The notes under the pieces are model-generated. The model ran no database searches and was not told the origin of the DNA. It saw only the letters and a list, made by a program, of their open reading frames with translations. From the NCBI RefSeq assembly GCF_900107255.1, contig NZ_FNPH01000001.1, positions 1,169,162-1,233,161 of the forward strand: a DNA stretch of 64,000 bases, read 5' to 3'. Both the position numbers and the translations under genes were made by a program. The stretch comes from Micromonospora pattaloongensis (GTDB lineage: Bacteria > Actinomycetota > Actinomycetes > Mycobacteriales > Micromonosporaceae). This document shows positions 34,464-42,945 of this stretch, one piece after another; the first letter of the stretch is position 1; every line of letters begins with the position of its first letter.

Positions 34464-35321
34464 ATGAACGATCGTTTCGTGGTGGTAGGTGCCGGGACCA
34501 TGGGGCTCGGCATCGCCTACGTGGCGGCCGGCGCCGGTTACGCCGTCGAGCTGGTCGAGATCGACCGCGGGCGGGCCGCCGCCGCCTTCGACACGCTGCA
34601 CGGGCTCTGGGACCGTGCCGTGGCACGCGGGAAGCTCTCCACAACGGACGCCGACGCGAGCCGCGCCCGTCTGGTCGTCAAGAGCGACCTCGACGACGTC
34701 GCCGACGCCCCCGATGTGATCGTGGAGGCCGTTCCCGAACGCCTCGACCTCAAGCGCGCGGTCCTGGCCGCGGCCGAGCAGCGCCGCCCCGCGCTGCTCG
34801 CCACCAACACCTCCAGCATCCCGATCGGCGAGCTCGCCCGGGGCCTGCACCACCCGGAGCGCTTCCTCGGGCTGCACTTCTTCAACCCGGTCTGGGCGAT
34901 GGCGCTGCTCGAGGTGGTGGTCGGGGCCGTCACCGCCGCCGAGACCACCGCGGCCGGCGTCGCGCTCGCGGCGCGGCTGGGCAAGGACCCCGTCGTCGTA
35001 CGCGACATGCCCGGCTTCGCCACCTCACGGCTCGGCGTCACCCTCGGACTGGAGGCGATCCGGATGGTCGCCGACGGCGTCGCCAGCCCCGCCGACATCG
35101 ACAAGGCGATGGTGCTCGGCTACCGGCATCCGGTGGGCCCGCTGGAGCTGACCGATCTCGTCGGGCTCGACGTGCGGCTGGACATCGCCCGGACGCTGCA
35201 GGCCGCGTACGGTGATCGCTTCGCGCCGCCGCCGCTGCTCGAGGAGATGGTCGCGGCCGGACGGCTCGGCAAGAAGTCCGGCGAGGGGTTCTACCGCTGG
35301 GAAGGGGGCGTCAAGCAGTGA
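34464..35321 (+). CDS. 3-hydroxyacyl-CoA dehydrogenase (3-hydroxybutyryl-CoA type)
   Basis: A 285-residue single-function enzyme that oxidises (S)-3-hydroxyacyl-CoA with NAD. The Rossmann loop VVGAGTMGLGIAYVAAGAGY is at residues 6-25; ATNTSSIPIGELARGLHHPERFLGLHFFNP contains the catalytic His (in HFFNP, near 137); the C-terminal domain begins near 185 with GFATSRLGVTLGLEAI. Length is that of PaaH/Hbd-type enzymes. It overlaps the following enoyl-CoA hydratase by four bases, so the two make consecutive beta-oxidation steps, possibly of phenylacetate or butyryl-CoA type. It is separate from the lipid island at 3-11 kb. Confidence 0.92.
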   Translation: MNDRFVVVGAGTMGLGIAYVAAGAGYAVELVEIDRGRAAAAFDTLHGLWDRAVARGKLSTTDADASRARLVVKSDLDDVADAPDVIVEAVPERLDLKRAVLAAAEQRRPALLATNTSSIPIGELARGLHHPERFLGLHFFNPVWAMALLEVVVGAVTAAETTAAGVALAARLGKDPVVVRDMPGFATSRLGVTLGLEAIRMVADGVASPADIDKAMVLGYRHPVGPLELTDLVGLDVRLDIARTLQAAYGDRFAPPPLLEEMVAAGRLGKKSGEGFYRWEGGVKQ

Positions 35322-36055
35322 GCCTGGAGATCGAGGAGCGCGCCGACCGCCTCGTCGTGACCCTCAACCGGCCCGACAAGCGCAACGCGATCGACGCCGG
35401 GATGGTCGACGCGCCGCACGACGTGTGCGCGCGGCTCGAACGCGAGCCGCGCCTGCTGCTGCTCACCGGCGGCGTGCAGGGCGTCTTCGCGGCCGGCGCC
35501 GACATCGCCCAGTTGCGTGACCGTGGCCGGCTCGACGCGCTCGCCGCGATCAACTCGGCGATCTTCGCCCGGATTCGCGCGCTGCCGCTGCCCACCGTGG
35601 CCGCGATCGACGGCCCGGCCCTCGGCGGCGGAGCCGAGCTGTCGTACGCATGTGATCTGCGGATCTGCACGGCGCGCGCGATCTTCGGACAGCCCGAGGT
35701 GCGGCTGGGCATCATCGCCGGCGCGGGGGCGACGCACCGCCTCCCGGCGTTGGTGGGGGAGGCGCGGGCCAAGGAGCTGCTCTTCACGGGACGTCGGGTC
35801 GACGCCGCCGAAGCGCTGCGGATCGGCCTGGTCAACCGGGTCGTGGAGGACCCCGCGGAGCTGCTCGGCGCCGCACACGGACTGCTGGACGAGATTTCGA
35901 AGGGCTCCTGCCTCGCGCTGCGGCTGACCAAGCTCGCCGTCGACGCCCCGCCCGCGGCCCATCCGCAGCTCGACCTCGTCAGCCAGGCCGTGCTCTTCGA
36001 GGACGAGGAGAAGCGGCAGCGGATGACCGATTTCCTCGACCGCAGGCGCGGCTGA
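35318..36055 (+). CDS. Enoyl-CoA hydratase/isomerase
   Basis: A 245-residue crotonase that hydrates 2-enoyl-CoA. It has the typical RLVVTLNRPDKRNAID start, the oxyanion-hole segment FAAGADIAQL near residue 58, and DGPALGGGAELSYACDLRI near 98. In mammalian crotonase two Glu residues act in catalysis; here the second-Glu region reads GQPEVRLGIIAGAGATHRLP, with Glu kept in QPEV. GTG start overlaps the dehydrogenase stop. Substrate not known. Confidence 0.9.
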   Translation: MSLEIEERADRLVVTLNRPDKRNAIDAGMVDAPHDVCARLEREPRLLLLTGGVQGVFAAGADIAQLRDRGRLDALAAINSAIFARIRALPLPTVAAIDGPALGGGAELSYACDLRICTARAIFGQPEVRLGIIAGAGATHRLPALVGEARAKELLFTGRRVDAAEALRIGLVNRVVEDPAELLGAAHGLLDEISKGSCLALRLTKLAVDAPPAAHPQLDLVSQAVLFEDEEKRQRMTDFLDRRRG

Positions 36056-36078
36056 CCGCCACCGCCGGTCAGCCGCGC
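36046..36078. terminator. 13-bp hairpin at the end of the hydratase gene
   Basis: GCGCGGCTGACCG (36046-36058) pairs with 36066-36078 around a seven-base loop. The stop codon of the hydratase gene lies in the left arm. It separates this operon from the convergent binding-protein gene. Confidence 0.75.
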
Positions 36079-36110
36079 GGCGCGGGCGTCACGTCGCGGG
36101 CGGCCCGCGG

Positions 36111-37460
36111 TCAGTGCCGCAGGGTGACGCCCGCGGCGGCGAGCGCCTTGATGACCTGTGCCGACTCGCCGAAGCCGATCAGCACTACCGCGTCGGGCCG
36201 GAAATTCTTGAGCTCGGCGGCGCCGGCCGAGAAGTCCAGCGGCGTCGCCGGGCCGGCCGGCGGCTCGTAGCTCAGCAGTTTGAGCTGGTCGGCGGCGATC
36301 CCCGTCCGCTCCAGCTCCGTGCGCACGCTGCTCTGCAGGCCGTCGCCGTACGAGTCCTTGCGCGCCACGATCGCGACCCGCTGCGACCCGTCCCGGAGGA
36401 TCACGTCGGCGAGCGCCCGCGCCTGGAGCAGGTCCGACGGGGCGGTCCGGAAGTAGAGTCCCTTGTCCTCGACCGTGCTGAGCCCCGCGTCGGTGTTGCA
36501 CGGGGAGAAGAGCACGACACCGGCGGCGACGACATCGGGCAGCACGGCACGGGCGATGCCGGAGGCGCCCGGGCCGATGATCACGTGGACGCCCGCCGCG
36601 ACGTGCTCGCGTACCGTCGCCTTCGCCACGTCGGGCCGGGTGCCGTCGTCGCCGTCGACCCACTGCACCTTCCGGCCCAGTACACCGCCCTCGGAGTTGA
36701 TCTCTTTGATCGCGAGTGCGGCGCCGGCGGCCAGCGGCGGGTAGAGGATCGCCAGGTCGCCGGTCTTCGGCAGCAGCCCGCCGATGGTCAATGGCTGCTC
36801 GCTGCGGTTATTCGGGCGCTGCCGCTCGGCCGCGGGCGGCCGCTTCCGCGTGGTGTCCGCCTCGTTGCCCGCGCCGACGAACTCGGTCTTCCCGTCGTTG
36901 ATCTGGTTGTTCGTGTCGAAGTGCAGGGTGGCGAAGGTGGCGGTCGAGGGTTCGCCCGCGTCCGTGAAGCCCCCACGCTTGAGCGACACGCCCCGGTACT
37001 CGATGTCAGCGCCCGACCGGGCCAGCCGCAGACAATCTCCGACCGTGTCGCACTGGGTGCCCGCGGTCGTCACGCCGTTGATCTGCTCGGCGATCCTCGC
37101 GGGCGTGACCTCCCCGGCGAGCTGCGCGGCGAGGGCGCTGATGACGACCGCGTCGTACGTCTCGGCGGCGTAGACGACGTCGCCGAGCTTCGGGGCGACG
37201 CTGCGCAGCCGGGTCTTGAAGTCCTCGGAGAGCGGGGTCAGCGGCGTCGTGCCCTTCATCCCCGCGAGCAGCCCGGCCTGGTCCGTGAACTCCGCGCCGA
37301 ACGAATTGCCCATGTTCCCGTCGGTGCCGTAGAGCCGCACCGCGGGCGGCGCCACCGCGTTCCCCGGATCGTCCGACCCGCAGCCGGTGACGGCGACGGT
37401 GAACAGGAACGAGGCGCAGGCGGCCAGAGCGGCGTTGCGCGAGCCGCGTCGCATGAGCAT
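36111..37460 (-). CDS. Substrate-binding lipoprotein, apparently circularly permuted (Peripla_BP_6-like)
   Basis: A 449-residue lipoprotein with signal peptide and lipobox (VTG-C27). The order of parts is unusual. Residues 45-200 look like the C-terminal part of a branched-chain amino acid type binding protein: YGTDGNMGNSF, LAGMKGTTPLTPLSEDFKTR, VVYAAETYDAVVISALAA, GTQCDTVGDCL, then DIEYRGVSL. A Arg/Pro-rich linker (200-222) follows. Residues 223-449 look like the N-terminal part: LTIGGLLPKTGDLAILYPPL, AIKEINSEGGVLGRKVQWVDGD, then VHVIIGPGASGIA and LYFRTAPSDLLQARAL, ending DAVVLIGFGESAQVIKALAAAGV. In canonical proteins the second half comes first. No permease genes are near. Start ATG 37460 has GAAGG upstream. 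Confidence 0.82.
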   Translation of the reverse strand: MLMRRGSRNAALAACASFLFTVAVTGCGSDDPGNAVAPPAVRLYGTDGNMGNSFGAEFTDQAGLLAGMKGTTPLTPLSEDFKTRLRSVAPKLGDVVYAAETYDAVVISALAAQLAGEVTPARIAEQINGVTTAGTQCDTVGDCLRLARSGADIEYRGVSLKRGGFTDAGEPSTATFATLHFDTNNQINDGKTEFVGAGNEADTTRKRPPAAERQRPNNRSEQPLTIGGLLPKTGDLAILYPPLAAGAALAIKEINSEGGVLGRKVQWVDGDDGTRPDVAKATVREHVAAGVHVIIGPGASGIARAVLPDVVAAGVVLFSPCNTDAGLSTVEDKGLYFRTAPSDLLQARALADVILRDGSQRVAIVARKDSYGDGLQSSVRTELERTGIAADQLKLLSYEPPAGPATPLDFSAGAAELKNFRPDAVVLIGFGESAQVIKALAAAGVTLRH

Positions 37461-37667
37461 GACGTGGGTCCTTCCCCGGAAGAGTCCGTGGCGGCACCCT
37501 AGCGCGCGGATCGATCGAGCAACATCCCAGGTCAGAGGGGGATTCGGTGGGTAGTTGGGCGGTGACGGCGCGGCAGTCGTTCTGTCCCGTTCGCCGTGCG
37601 TGCCTTGACCGATCGGCATACCCTTCCGCTCATGACCGAGGTAAGCGGAGCGTAGCGAGGTGACGAC

Positions 37668-38057
37668 GTGACCGACGTTCCGCCCGACGCGCGCGACGAC
37701 GCCGCGCAGGTGCTGCACTGCGCCCTGGCCGGGGACAGCGACGCGGTGGTCGACACCTTCGACGCCGTGGTCGACCGCTCCGGAATGGCGGGCGCGTACG
37801 ACGTGGCCTGGTGCCTGGCCGCCGCCATGGTCGGCGACAGCGTGCCGCACGGAACCTGGACCCTCGACTTCCCGGGCATCGACGAGGCCCGCTACGACGC
37901 GCGCTGGGTGGCGCGGTTCATCAGCGCGTACGCCAACTCCGACGTGCCGACCGGGGAAGCCCTCTTCGGCGCCGCGCTGGCCGACGGCCAGTTGCCGGAG
38001 TGCCTGCTCACCCTGGCCGGCTCCGCGGTCGCCACGTTGCGCCGCCGCACCGTCTGA
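37668..38057 (+). CDS. Hypothetical protein
   Basis: A 129-residue acidic, Ala/Asp-rich protein, probably all-helical, starting at GTG 37668. It contains DDAAQVLHCALAGDSDAVVD, AYDVAWCLAAAMVGD and ARFISAYANSDVPTGEALFGAAL. I do not recognise a family. It lies 50 bases before a DUF2786 gene on the same strand and may be co-transcribed with it. No membrane segment or signal peptide. Confidence 0.72.
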   Translation: MTDVPPDARDDAAQVLHCALAGDSDAVVDTFDAVVDRSGMAGAYDVAWCLAAAMVGDSVPHGTWTLDFPGIDEARYDARWVARFISAYANSDVPTGEALFGAALADGQLPECLLTLAGSAVATLRRRTV

Positions 38058-38107
38058 CCTCGCGCGCCCTGCCCGGCCCGGCGCCGGGATGTGATAGCTC
38101 TGGTGGA

Positions 38108-38821
38108 ATGTCCGACGCGATCCTCGCCAAGGTGCGCAAGCTGCTCGCCAAGGCCGAAGACCCGGCCTGCACCGTGGCCGAGGCCGAGGCGTTCACCGCG
38201 AAAGCGACCGAGCTGATCGCGAAGTACGGCGTGGACCGGGCGCTGCTGGCCGCCCGGGATCCGGCCAGCGACCCGGTCGGGGACCGGCTGATCGACCTGC
38301 TGCCGCCGTACGCGCTGGACAAGGCCGGGCTGCTCGCCGGAGTCGCCACCGCGCTGCGCTGCCGCGCGGTGCGCCGGCGCGGCCCGGAGGGCTTCACCAT
38401 GCACCTCTTCGGGCACGCCAGCGACCTGGAGCGGGTGGAGTTGCTCTTCACGTCGCTGCTGGTGCAGGCCGCCCACGGGCTCACCGCGACGCCGGTCCCA
38501 CCGCGGGAGCACCCGGCGGCCTTCCGGCGCTCCTGGCTCGCCGGGTTCGCCGCCGCCGTGGCCGCGCGGCTCCACGAGGCGGAGTCGGCGGCGGCCGCCG
38601 AGTCCGGCGCGGGCGGGTCGCTGGCGCTGGTGCTCGCGGACCGGTCGGCGCACGTCGAGCGCCGGATCGCCGAGGTGTATCCGCGGTTGCGCTCGGCCGG
38701 TCCGCGTCGGCTCGCCGGCACCGGCATGACGCTCGGCGCGGCCGCCGGCCGCCGCGCGGACCTCGGCGGCACCGGCCTGCGGCCGGGGGGTACGAAACCG
38801 CTCGGCGGCACCGCGCGGTGA
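38108..38821 (+). CDS. DUF2786 protein
   Basis: A 237-residue protein whose first 45 residues match DUF2786: SDAILAKVRKLLAKAEDPAC, then TVAEAEAFTAKATELIAKYGVD. The rest (residues 60-200) is helical with HLFGHASDLERVELLFTSLL and FRRSWLAGFAAAVAARL; a similar layout occurs in many actinobacterial and phage-associated DUF2786 proteins. The C-terminus is a Gly/Arg-rich tail. Role unknown. ATG 38108 is the natural start. The stop codon lies within a large terminator palindrome. Confidence 0.84.
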   Translation: MSDAILAKVRKLLAKAEDPACTVAEAEAFTAKATELIAKYGVDRALLAARDPASDPVGDRLIDLLPPYALDKAGLLAGVATALRCRAVRRRGPEGFTMHLFGHASDLERVELLFTSLLVQAAHGLTATPVPPREHPAAFRRSWLAGFAAAVAARLHEAESAAAAESGAGGSLALVLADRSAHVERRIAEVYPRLRSAGPRRLAGTGMTLGAAAGRRADLGGTGLRPGGTKPLGGTAR

Positions 38822-38848
38822 GACCGGCCGGTCTCACCGGGCGGTGCC
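38807..38848. terminator. Large palindromic terminator between convergent genes
   Basis: GGCACCGC-GC-GGTGAGACC (38807-38825) folds on GGTCTCACC-GG-GCGGTGCC (38830-38848). The middle 24 bases are a perfect palindrome containing the DUF2786 stop codon. Confidence 0.8.
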
Positions 38849-38856
38849 GCCGGTCG

Positions 38857-40089
38857 TCAATGAGGGAGTGGGAAGCGGGTCCAGCTCGACCCGTCGGTGG
38901 TGAGCTGCACGTGGTCCGCTCCGCCGACCGACTGATCGTCGCGGCCGTAGAGCCATGCCCGGCCCGGGTTGGCATCTGCTCTACCGTCGCCGTACTCCCG
39001 TGCTTTGGTGAAATGCCGCCCGCCGTCTCGGCTGATCATTACGAAGGCGGGAGTGGCGTCGGTGTGGAGGACCATCAGGGAGCCGTCCGCGCCGATGGTG
39101 AACGGACGGACCCCATCCGTGGTGGGCAGATCGGTGCCGACGTCTGTCCATGACTGGCCGCCGTTGATGGTGCGCAGCAGTCGGGACGGAGCGGTGGCCC
39201 GGGGTCCGTTTGGATCAGCTGGGAGGGGTTCGGTCAGGAGGTAAGCCTCCTGGCCGCTGACCGCCGCCACGCCGATCGAGGTCGTTCCCTCGGGCGCCTG
39301 CGACGTCTGCCAGGTCGCACCCCGGTCGACGCTGCGGGCGAGCACGGAAGGTCGGCCGTACTCTCCCGGCCAGTAGGTGATCCAGAGAGCCCCGTCCGGG
39401 CTCTCGTAGATGTTGTAGGGAGGATAGGGCGACGGTGGTTGCCCGGTGAGCCGAAAGACGCGGCCGGATGTGGGATCGACGGCCAGTGGTTGGTTGATCG
39501 CGCCGCAGCCTTGCTGGCAGGGGACCGGTCGGGCCTTCTTGGGGAAGGCGGTGACGGCAGTGCCGGTGGAGTTGGCGTCGTGCCAGGTCCGCCCGGCGTC
39601 GGTGGATAGCACCAACTCGTCGTCGAACCTGACCAGGTAGCTCTGCTCGCTGAGCACGCTGTACCGAACGTCCGTTGCTCCGAGGCTTTCGGCGTTGGTG
39701 CTCATGGTGCAGGTGCCGCTGTGGCGGGCGGCCTGCCAATCCGACCAGCTCCGTCCGGCATCGATGGTCGCAGCGAAGCTGATCCTGCAGCCCTCTTCTG
39801 CCACCTCGACAGCCACAGCGGCCTTGTCGGAGAGCACGACCAATTCGCTGGCGCGGCGTTGGCTTGCCGAACCCGTCGGGTCCGGGCCGGCGAATTCGAG
39901 CGGGTCTGGGCTGCGATCGATCGGAGCGAAGGCGACACCCGCGAGGACCGCTACAACGGCCAGAGCGACTCCGCCCTTGCGTCGCCGACGACGGAAATGG
40001 GCGGCCGCCCGGAGGTCATCGAGCGGTGGCTGGCTGACATTGTCTTTGACTGTCTCGACGTCGAAGCCGGAGAACTCACGATCGGACAT
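38857..40089 (-). CDS. Membrane-anchored BNR/Asp-box beta-propeller protein, partner of ECF sigma factor
   Basis: A 410-residue protein. Residues 1-39 are cytosolic and basic near the membrane (DDLRAAAHFRRRRRKGG), 40-56 form one membrane helix, and the rest is extracellular with repeated Asp-box motifs: TIDAGRSW, STDAGRTW, SVDRGATW, TINGGQSW and SRDGGRHF. Asp-boxes mark sialidase-like beta-propellers, but no sialidase catalytic residues can be identified, so a binding or sensory propeller is more likely. The start overlaps the sigma factor gene and has its own GGGAGG site. Its short cytosolic segment could act as anti-sigma factor; that is inference. Confidence 0.8.
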   Translation of the reverse strand: MSDREFSGFDVETVKDNVSQPPLDDLRAAAHFRRRRRKGGVALAVVAVLAGVAFAPIDRSPDPLEFAGPDPTGSASQRRASELVVLSDKAAVAVEVAEEGCRISFAATIDAGRSWSDWQAARHSGTCTMSTNAESLGATDVRYSVLSEQSYLVRFDDELVLSTDAGRTWHDANSTGTAVTAFPKKARPVPCQQGCGAINQPLAVDPTSGRVFRLTGQPPSPYPPYNIYESPDGALWITYWPGEYGRPSVLARSVDRGATWQTSQAPEGTTSIGVAAVSGQEAYLLTEPLPADPNGPRATAPSRLLRTINGGQSWTDVGTDLPTTDGVRPFTIGADGSLMVLHTDATPAFVMISRDGGRHFTKAREYGDGRADANPGRAWLYGRDDQSVGGADHVQLTTDGSSWTRFPLPH

Positions 40090-40600
40090 CGACCCTCCCA
40101 TAGGGGGTTGCGGCATCTGCGTTGTCAGCGGGGGTGAGCAGTAGGGCGAGCGCCTGACGTCCCCGGGACAGCCGGGATTTGACCGTGCCGACGGAGACGG
40201 CCAATGTCTGCGCCACTTCCTCGACCGGCAAATCCACGAGGTAGTGCAGGGCGAGTGCGTGCCTTTGCCCCTCGGGTAAACGCCGCAGCGCCGCCAGCAG
40301 CGCAAGGTGCTCTGGCGCGGTGTCAGCGACCACGGGCGGCGGCCCAATCCGGCGCAGCAGCGCATCGAGCACCCGCCGTCGCCGATGGCGGCTGCGGGCG
40401 ACGTTGACCGCCACCCGACGCAGCCACGCCTCTGGATTGTCAAGGCCCGCGAACCGCCGGGGGGCGGCGAGCGCACGAGTAAACGCCTCCTGCACCGCCT
40501 CTTGCGCCTCACCCAGGTCCCCGGTCACCGCGTAAAGCTGAACAACCAAGCGCCGGAAACACCCGGCGTACACGTCACCGATCACATCATCGTCGGACAC
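40076..40600 (-). CDS. ECF RNA polymerase sigma factor (SigE/SigM-like)
   Basis: A 174-residue extracytoplasmic-function sigma factor. Region 2 is at about residues 10-75 (FRRLVVQLYAVTGDLGEAQE, then AVQEAFTRALAAPRRFAGLDNPEAWLRRVAVNVARSRHRRRR, given here as landmarks); region 4 is near 115-160 with LRRLPEGQRHALALHYLVDL, PVEEVAQTLAVSVGTVKSRLSRGR. It directs polymerase to a small regulon. GTG 40600 follows GGGAGG; an in-frame GTG at 40606 is too close to the site. The next gene overlaps it and encodes a single-pass membrane propeller protein, a likely regulator. Confidence 0.9.
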   Translation of the reverse strand: MSDDDVIGDVYAGCFRRLVVQLYAVTGDLGEAQEAVQEAFTRALAAPRRFAGLDNPEAWLRRVAVNVARSRHRRRRVLDALLRRIGPPPVVADTAPEHLALLAALRRLPEGQRHALALHYLVDLPVEEVAQTLAVSVGTVKSRLSRGRQALALLLTPADNADAATPYGRVDVRS

Positions 40601-40975
40601 CGTCACCTCCCTTCTCCTCCACCTCCACTCCCGGCGCGACGAAAAGGTTCCACCCTCGCAGACTGACTTGCGGCTGTGATTGGCCAAGACTCGCGCCGAA
40701 ACGAGCCAGCGGCTGGACGGCCCGCTGAAGCTCCACGAGGATCAGGCGTGCTCGGGGCGTCGGGGCGTCGCCAGGGCGCCAGACGGCAGCCACCAGAGAG
40801 TGCCGAGGAACGCGCAGCATCATGGGGACTTGAGTCTCGATCTCAGCCGATCTCGTTGGTTGGGCGGGCCCCGTCGCCTCGCCATCGGGATGCCCCGACA
40901 CTCCGAAATCTGCGAGAGTTCCGACCGGCGCTTCTGATCTTGACGTCTGCCGTCCGGGTGTCTGATGGTGACGAG
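40601..40975. other. Promoter region of the sigma factor gene
   Basis: About 375 bases between divergent genes. Open frames here lack conserved features. It should contain the sigma factor promoter on the minus strand and the promoter of the gene at 40976. Confidence 0.5.
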
Positions 40976-41683
40976 ATGACGTCGAGCGTGTGGCTTCACA
41001 AGGATGAGGACTTCCGCCCGGGCGCCGAACTCTTCCGCAGCGAGCGGCACTTCGAATGGTGGTCGTACTCGGCGACCCACGGCCAGCTGCTGTTGCGGGC
41101 GGACTCAATGCCTGGAGCTGGCCACCGCCTTTCGACGACGACGGAGGTGCTGTTCAAACCGGTCGACGCGGTGCAGATGCAGGGGACGTACCGCGGCCTG
41201 GTGATCCGGTGCGCGACCGAGGAGGAGGCCGCGCAGATCGACCGGGACACCTCGGGCTGGTGCCTCTCGGAGAAGGACCGCGTGCTCATGCTGGAGAGCG
41301 AGGGGGTGACCGATTACGTCATCACCGCTGCCGTGGGGTGGTGCGAAGGCGTGCTGTCGGACCTGCAACCGTCGTTCTTCAACACGTTCAGCGCGTACGA
41401 CCCGATGTGGCCGGTCAAGCCGCTCCACGGAGTCGGCGGTGAGTTCGACATCGCCTCGCCGCACGACGTAGCGGAGGCGTTCCTCACCGGCCTGCCGGAG
41501 GGTGTACGCCGGGAGCGGCACCGCTACGTCCACGTGCTCACGGCGGTGACCGAGGAGAACGGCCGCCGGAGCCGGCACAACGTGGGCGTCTTCCTCACCG
41601 AGACGGACGCCGAGGAGGCGAAGCGACTGGTCGAGCCCCACGTCGCGAGCTGCTGGATCGAACCCCTCGCGGTGGTGCTGTAG
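40976..41683 (+). CDS. Hypothetical protein
   Basis: A 235-residue soluble protein from ATG 40976. The N-terminal half contains FRPGAELFRSERHFEWWSYSATHGQLLLR and YRGLVIRCATEEEAAQIDR (beta-rich); the C-terminal half has VHVLTAVTEENGRRSRHNVGV and LTETDAEEAKRLVEPHVASC. It looks like a small immunity-type or SUKH-like domain in layout, but I cannot assign it. It is the first gene of an accessory stretch (41-43.7 kb). Confidence 0.72.
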   Translation: MTSSVWLHKDEDFRPGAELFRSERHFEWWSYSATHGQLLLRADSMPGAGHRLSTTTEVLFKPVDAVQMQGTYRGLVIRCATEEEAAQIDRDTSGWCLSEKDRVLMLESEGVTDYVITAAVGWCEGVLSDLQPSFFNTFSAYDPMWPVKPLHGVGGEFDIASPHDVAEAFLTGLPEGVRRERHRYVHVLTAVTEENGRRSRHNVGVFLTETDAEEAKRLVEPHVASCWIEPLAVVL

Positions 41684-41745
41684 CAGGCCGAACGCCTGAA
41701 ACAAGATGGTGCCCGGCAGCGGCGTGGAGCCCCGGCCTGCAGCCA

Positions 41746-42009
41746 TTGATCGGGATCGCCGACATTCGGGTTGTGCACTGCCAAGTCCCCGCGCAGACGG
41801 CCTTCGACCGCGTCCAGCGACGGCAGGACGAAATCGCGACCCGGCGTGCCCACGCCGACGCGTACCTCGGCGACCATCAGACCCATGCCGTCGGCCACCA
41901 CGGCTTCCAGCGCGTCCGGCTCGACGTGCCCGCGGTCGAGGTGGACACCAGCGACGGCTACCGTCCCGGACTCGACGAGATCGTTGCCTTCGTGAACGCC
42001 GGGCGATGA
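41746..42009 (+). pseudogene. C-terminal remnant of an AAA/kinase-like protein
   Basis: The 87 codons encode only the end of what looks like a small AAA/predicted kinase: VVHCQVPAQTAFDRVQRRQ, then AHADAYLGDH, RVRLDVPAVEVDTSDGYRPG and LDEIVAFVNAG. The order hydrophobic strand, Arg-rich helix, V-D-T-x-D-G-Y end is typical of these kinases. The P-loop and the first two thirds are missing, and no good start codon or ribosome binding site is present. It is probably a broken gene. Confidence 0.6.
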
Positions 42010-42244
42010 GCTACCCGCCGTTACCTTCCGTAGTTTCGGAATTGGCCGTCCACGGGGAATTCCACCTGGCCGCCGACACTGGTCGCTCCGACAGTCCCGG
42101 TTCTCAGATCATGTCAAGCATCTGGTGGGACGCCGCTGTCAAGCAGGTGCCGTGACAGGAGAGAGCGAGAACGAGAACCAAGACCTCGGGGCGCTGCCCC
42201 GAACCCGGCCCTCCTCAGAGATCCGCCAGAACCACCAGGAGCGG

Positions 42245-42853
42245 CTACCCAGCTATCCGACCAAGGACGCCGGACTCAATCACGATCACGGTGCCGATCA
42301 GCATGAACACGCCTGGCACGATCCAGTGCCCGAACCGTTCAATGACGCTGACCACGCTGCGGTGGGAGCCAAGCCAGGCCGCCGTCAGGCACCAGACGGC
42401 TACCCCGAGGGCGAACACCGCGACGGTGATCAGGGTGGCGGTGAGACCGATCGTGCGGAACATCGGCGTGTAGACCGAGATATTGTCCGCGCCGTTGGCG
42501 ACCGTGACCCCGGCCACGGAGAGAAGACCCGAAGCCACGGCCGGAGTCGGCAGCTCCTCGTCATTGCGGTGGCGGATGGCCCCGATGAGGCCCCTCACCC
42601 CGAGCCCGAACGGGATCAAGCCGAGCAGACCCACCCACTGGTCGGGCACGATCGTCAGGCCAAGGGCTGCCACTGCGGAGATCGCCACCAGGGCGCCAAT
42701 CCCGCTGTACTGGCCGGCCCAAATCTGCCACAGCCGGGGCTTGCCGGACGCCCGAGCGGACAGGAACAGGACGGTCAGCACGATGATGTCGTCGACGTTC
42801 GTCCCGGCGAACACCCCGACGGCAGCCGCCAGCGTCCCGAAAAGATCGCCCAC
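42245..42853 (-). CDS. Cadmium-resistance-type membrane transporter (Cad family)
   Basis: A 202-residue membrane protein with about six helices, matching the CadD-type family: FAGTNVDDIIVLTVLFLSA near residue 15-33, WQIWAGQYSGIGALVAISAV, IPFGLGVRGLIGAIRHR, and the second DN motif VANGADNISVYTPMF near 115. Family members export cadmium or quaternary ammonium compounds, but the substrate is unproven here. GTG 42853 is the best start. The gene stands alone on the minus strand in a stretch with lower GC than the surroundings. Confidence 0.84.
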   Translation of the reverse strand: MGDLFGTLAAAVGVFAGTNVDDIIVLTVLFLSARASGKPRLWQIWAGQYSGIGALVAISAVAALGLTIVPDQWVGLLGLIPFGLGVRGLIGAIRHRNDEELPTPAVASGLLSVAGVTVANGADNISVYTPMFRTIGLTATLITVAVFALGVAVWCLTAAWLGSHRSVVSVIERFGHWIVPGVFMLIGTVIVIESGVLGRIAG

Positions 42854-42910
42854 GGCTAGGCACTGTACGTCCGAACGACCAGACAGCTGCCGTCCCGGGC
42901 CGCAACGCAA

Positions 42911-42944
42911 GAGCGCCGACCGGCGTTTCCGCTGGTCGGCGCTC
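42911..42944 (-). terminator. GNRA-loop hairpin after the VOC gene
   Basis: GAGCGCCGACC (42911-42921) pairs with 42934-42944. Read on the minus strand, the loop continues as GCG-GAAA-CGC, a GNRA tetraloop on a short inner stem. The loop sequence is identical to that of the hairpin at 43710-43741. Confidence 0.8.
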
Positions 42945-42945
42945 C

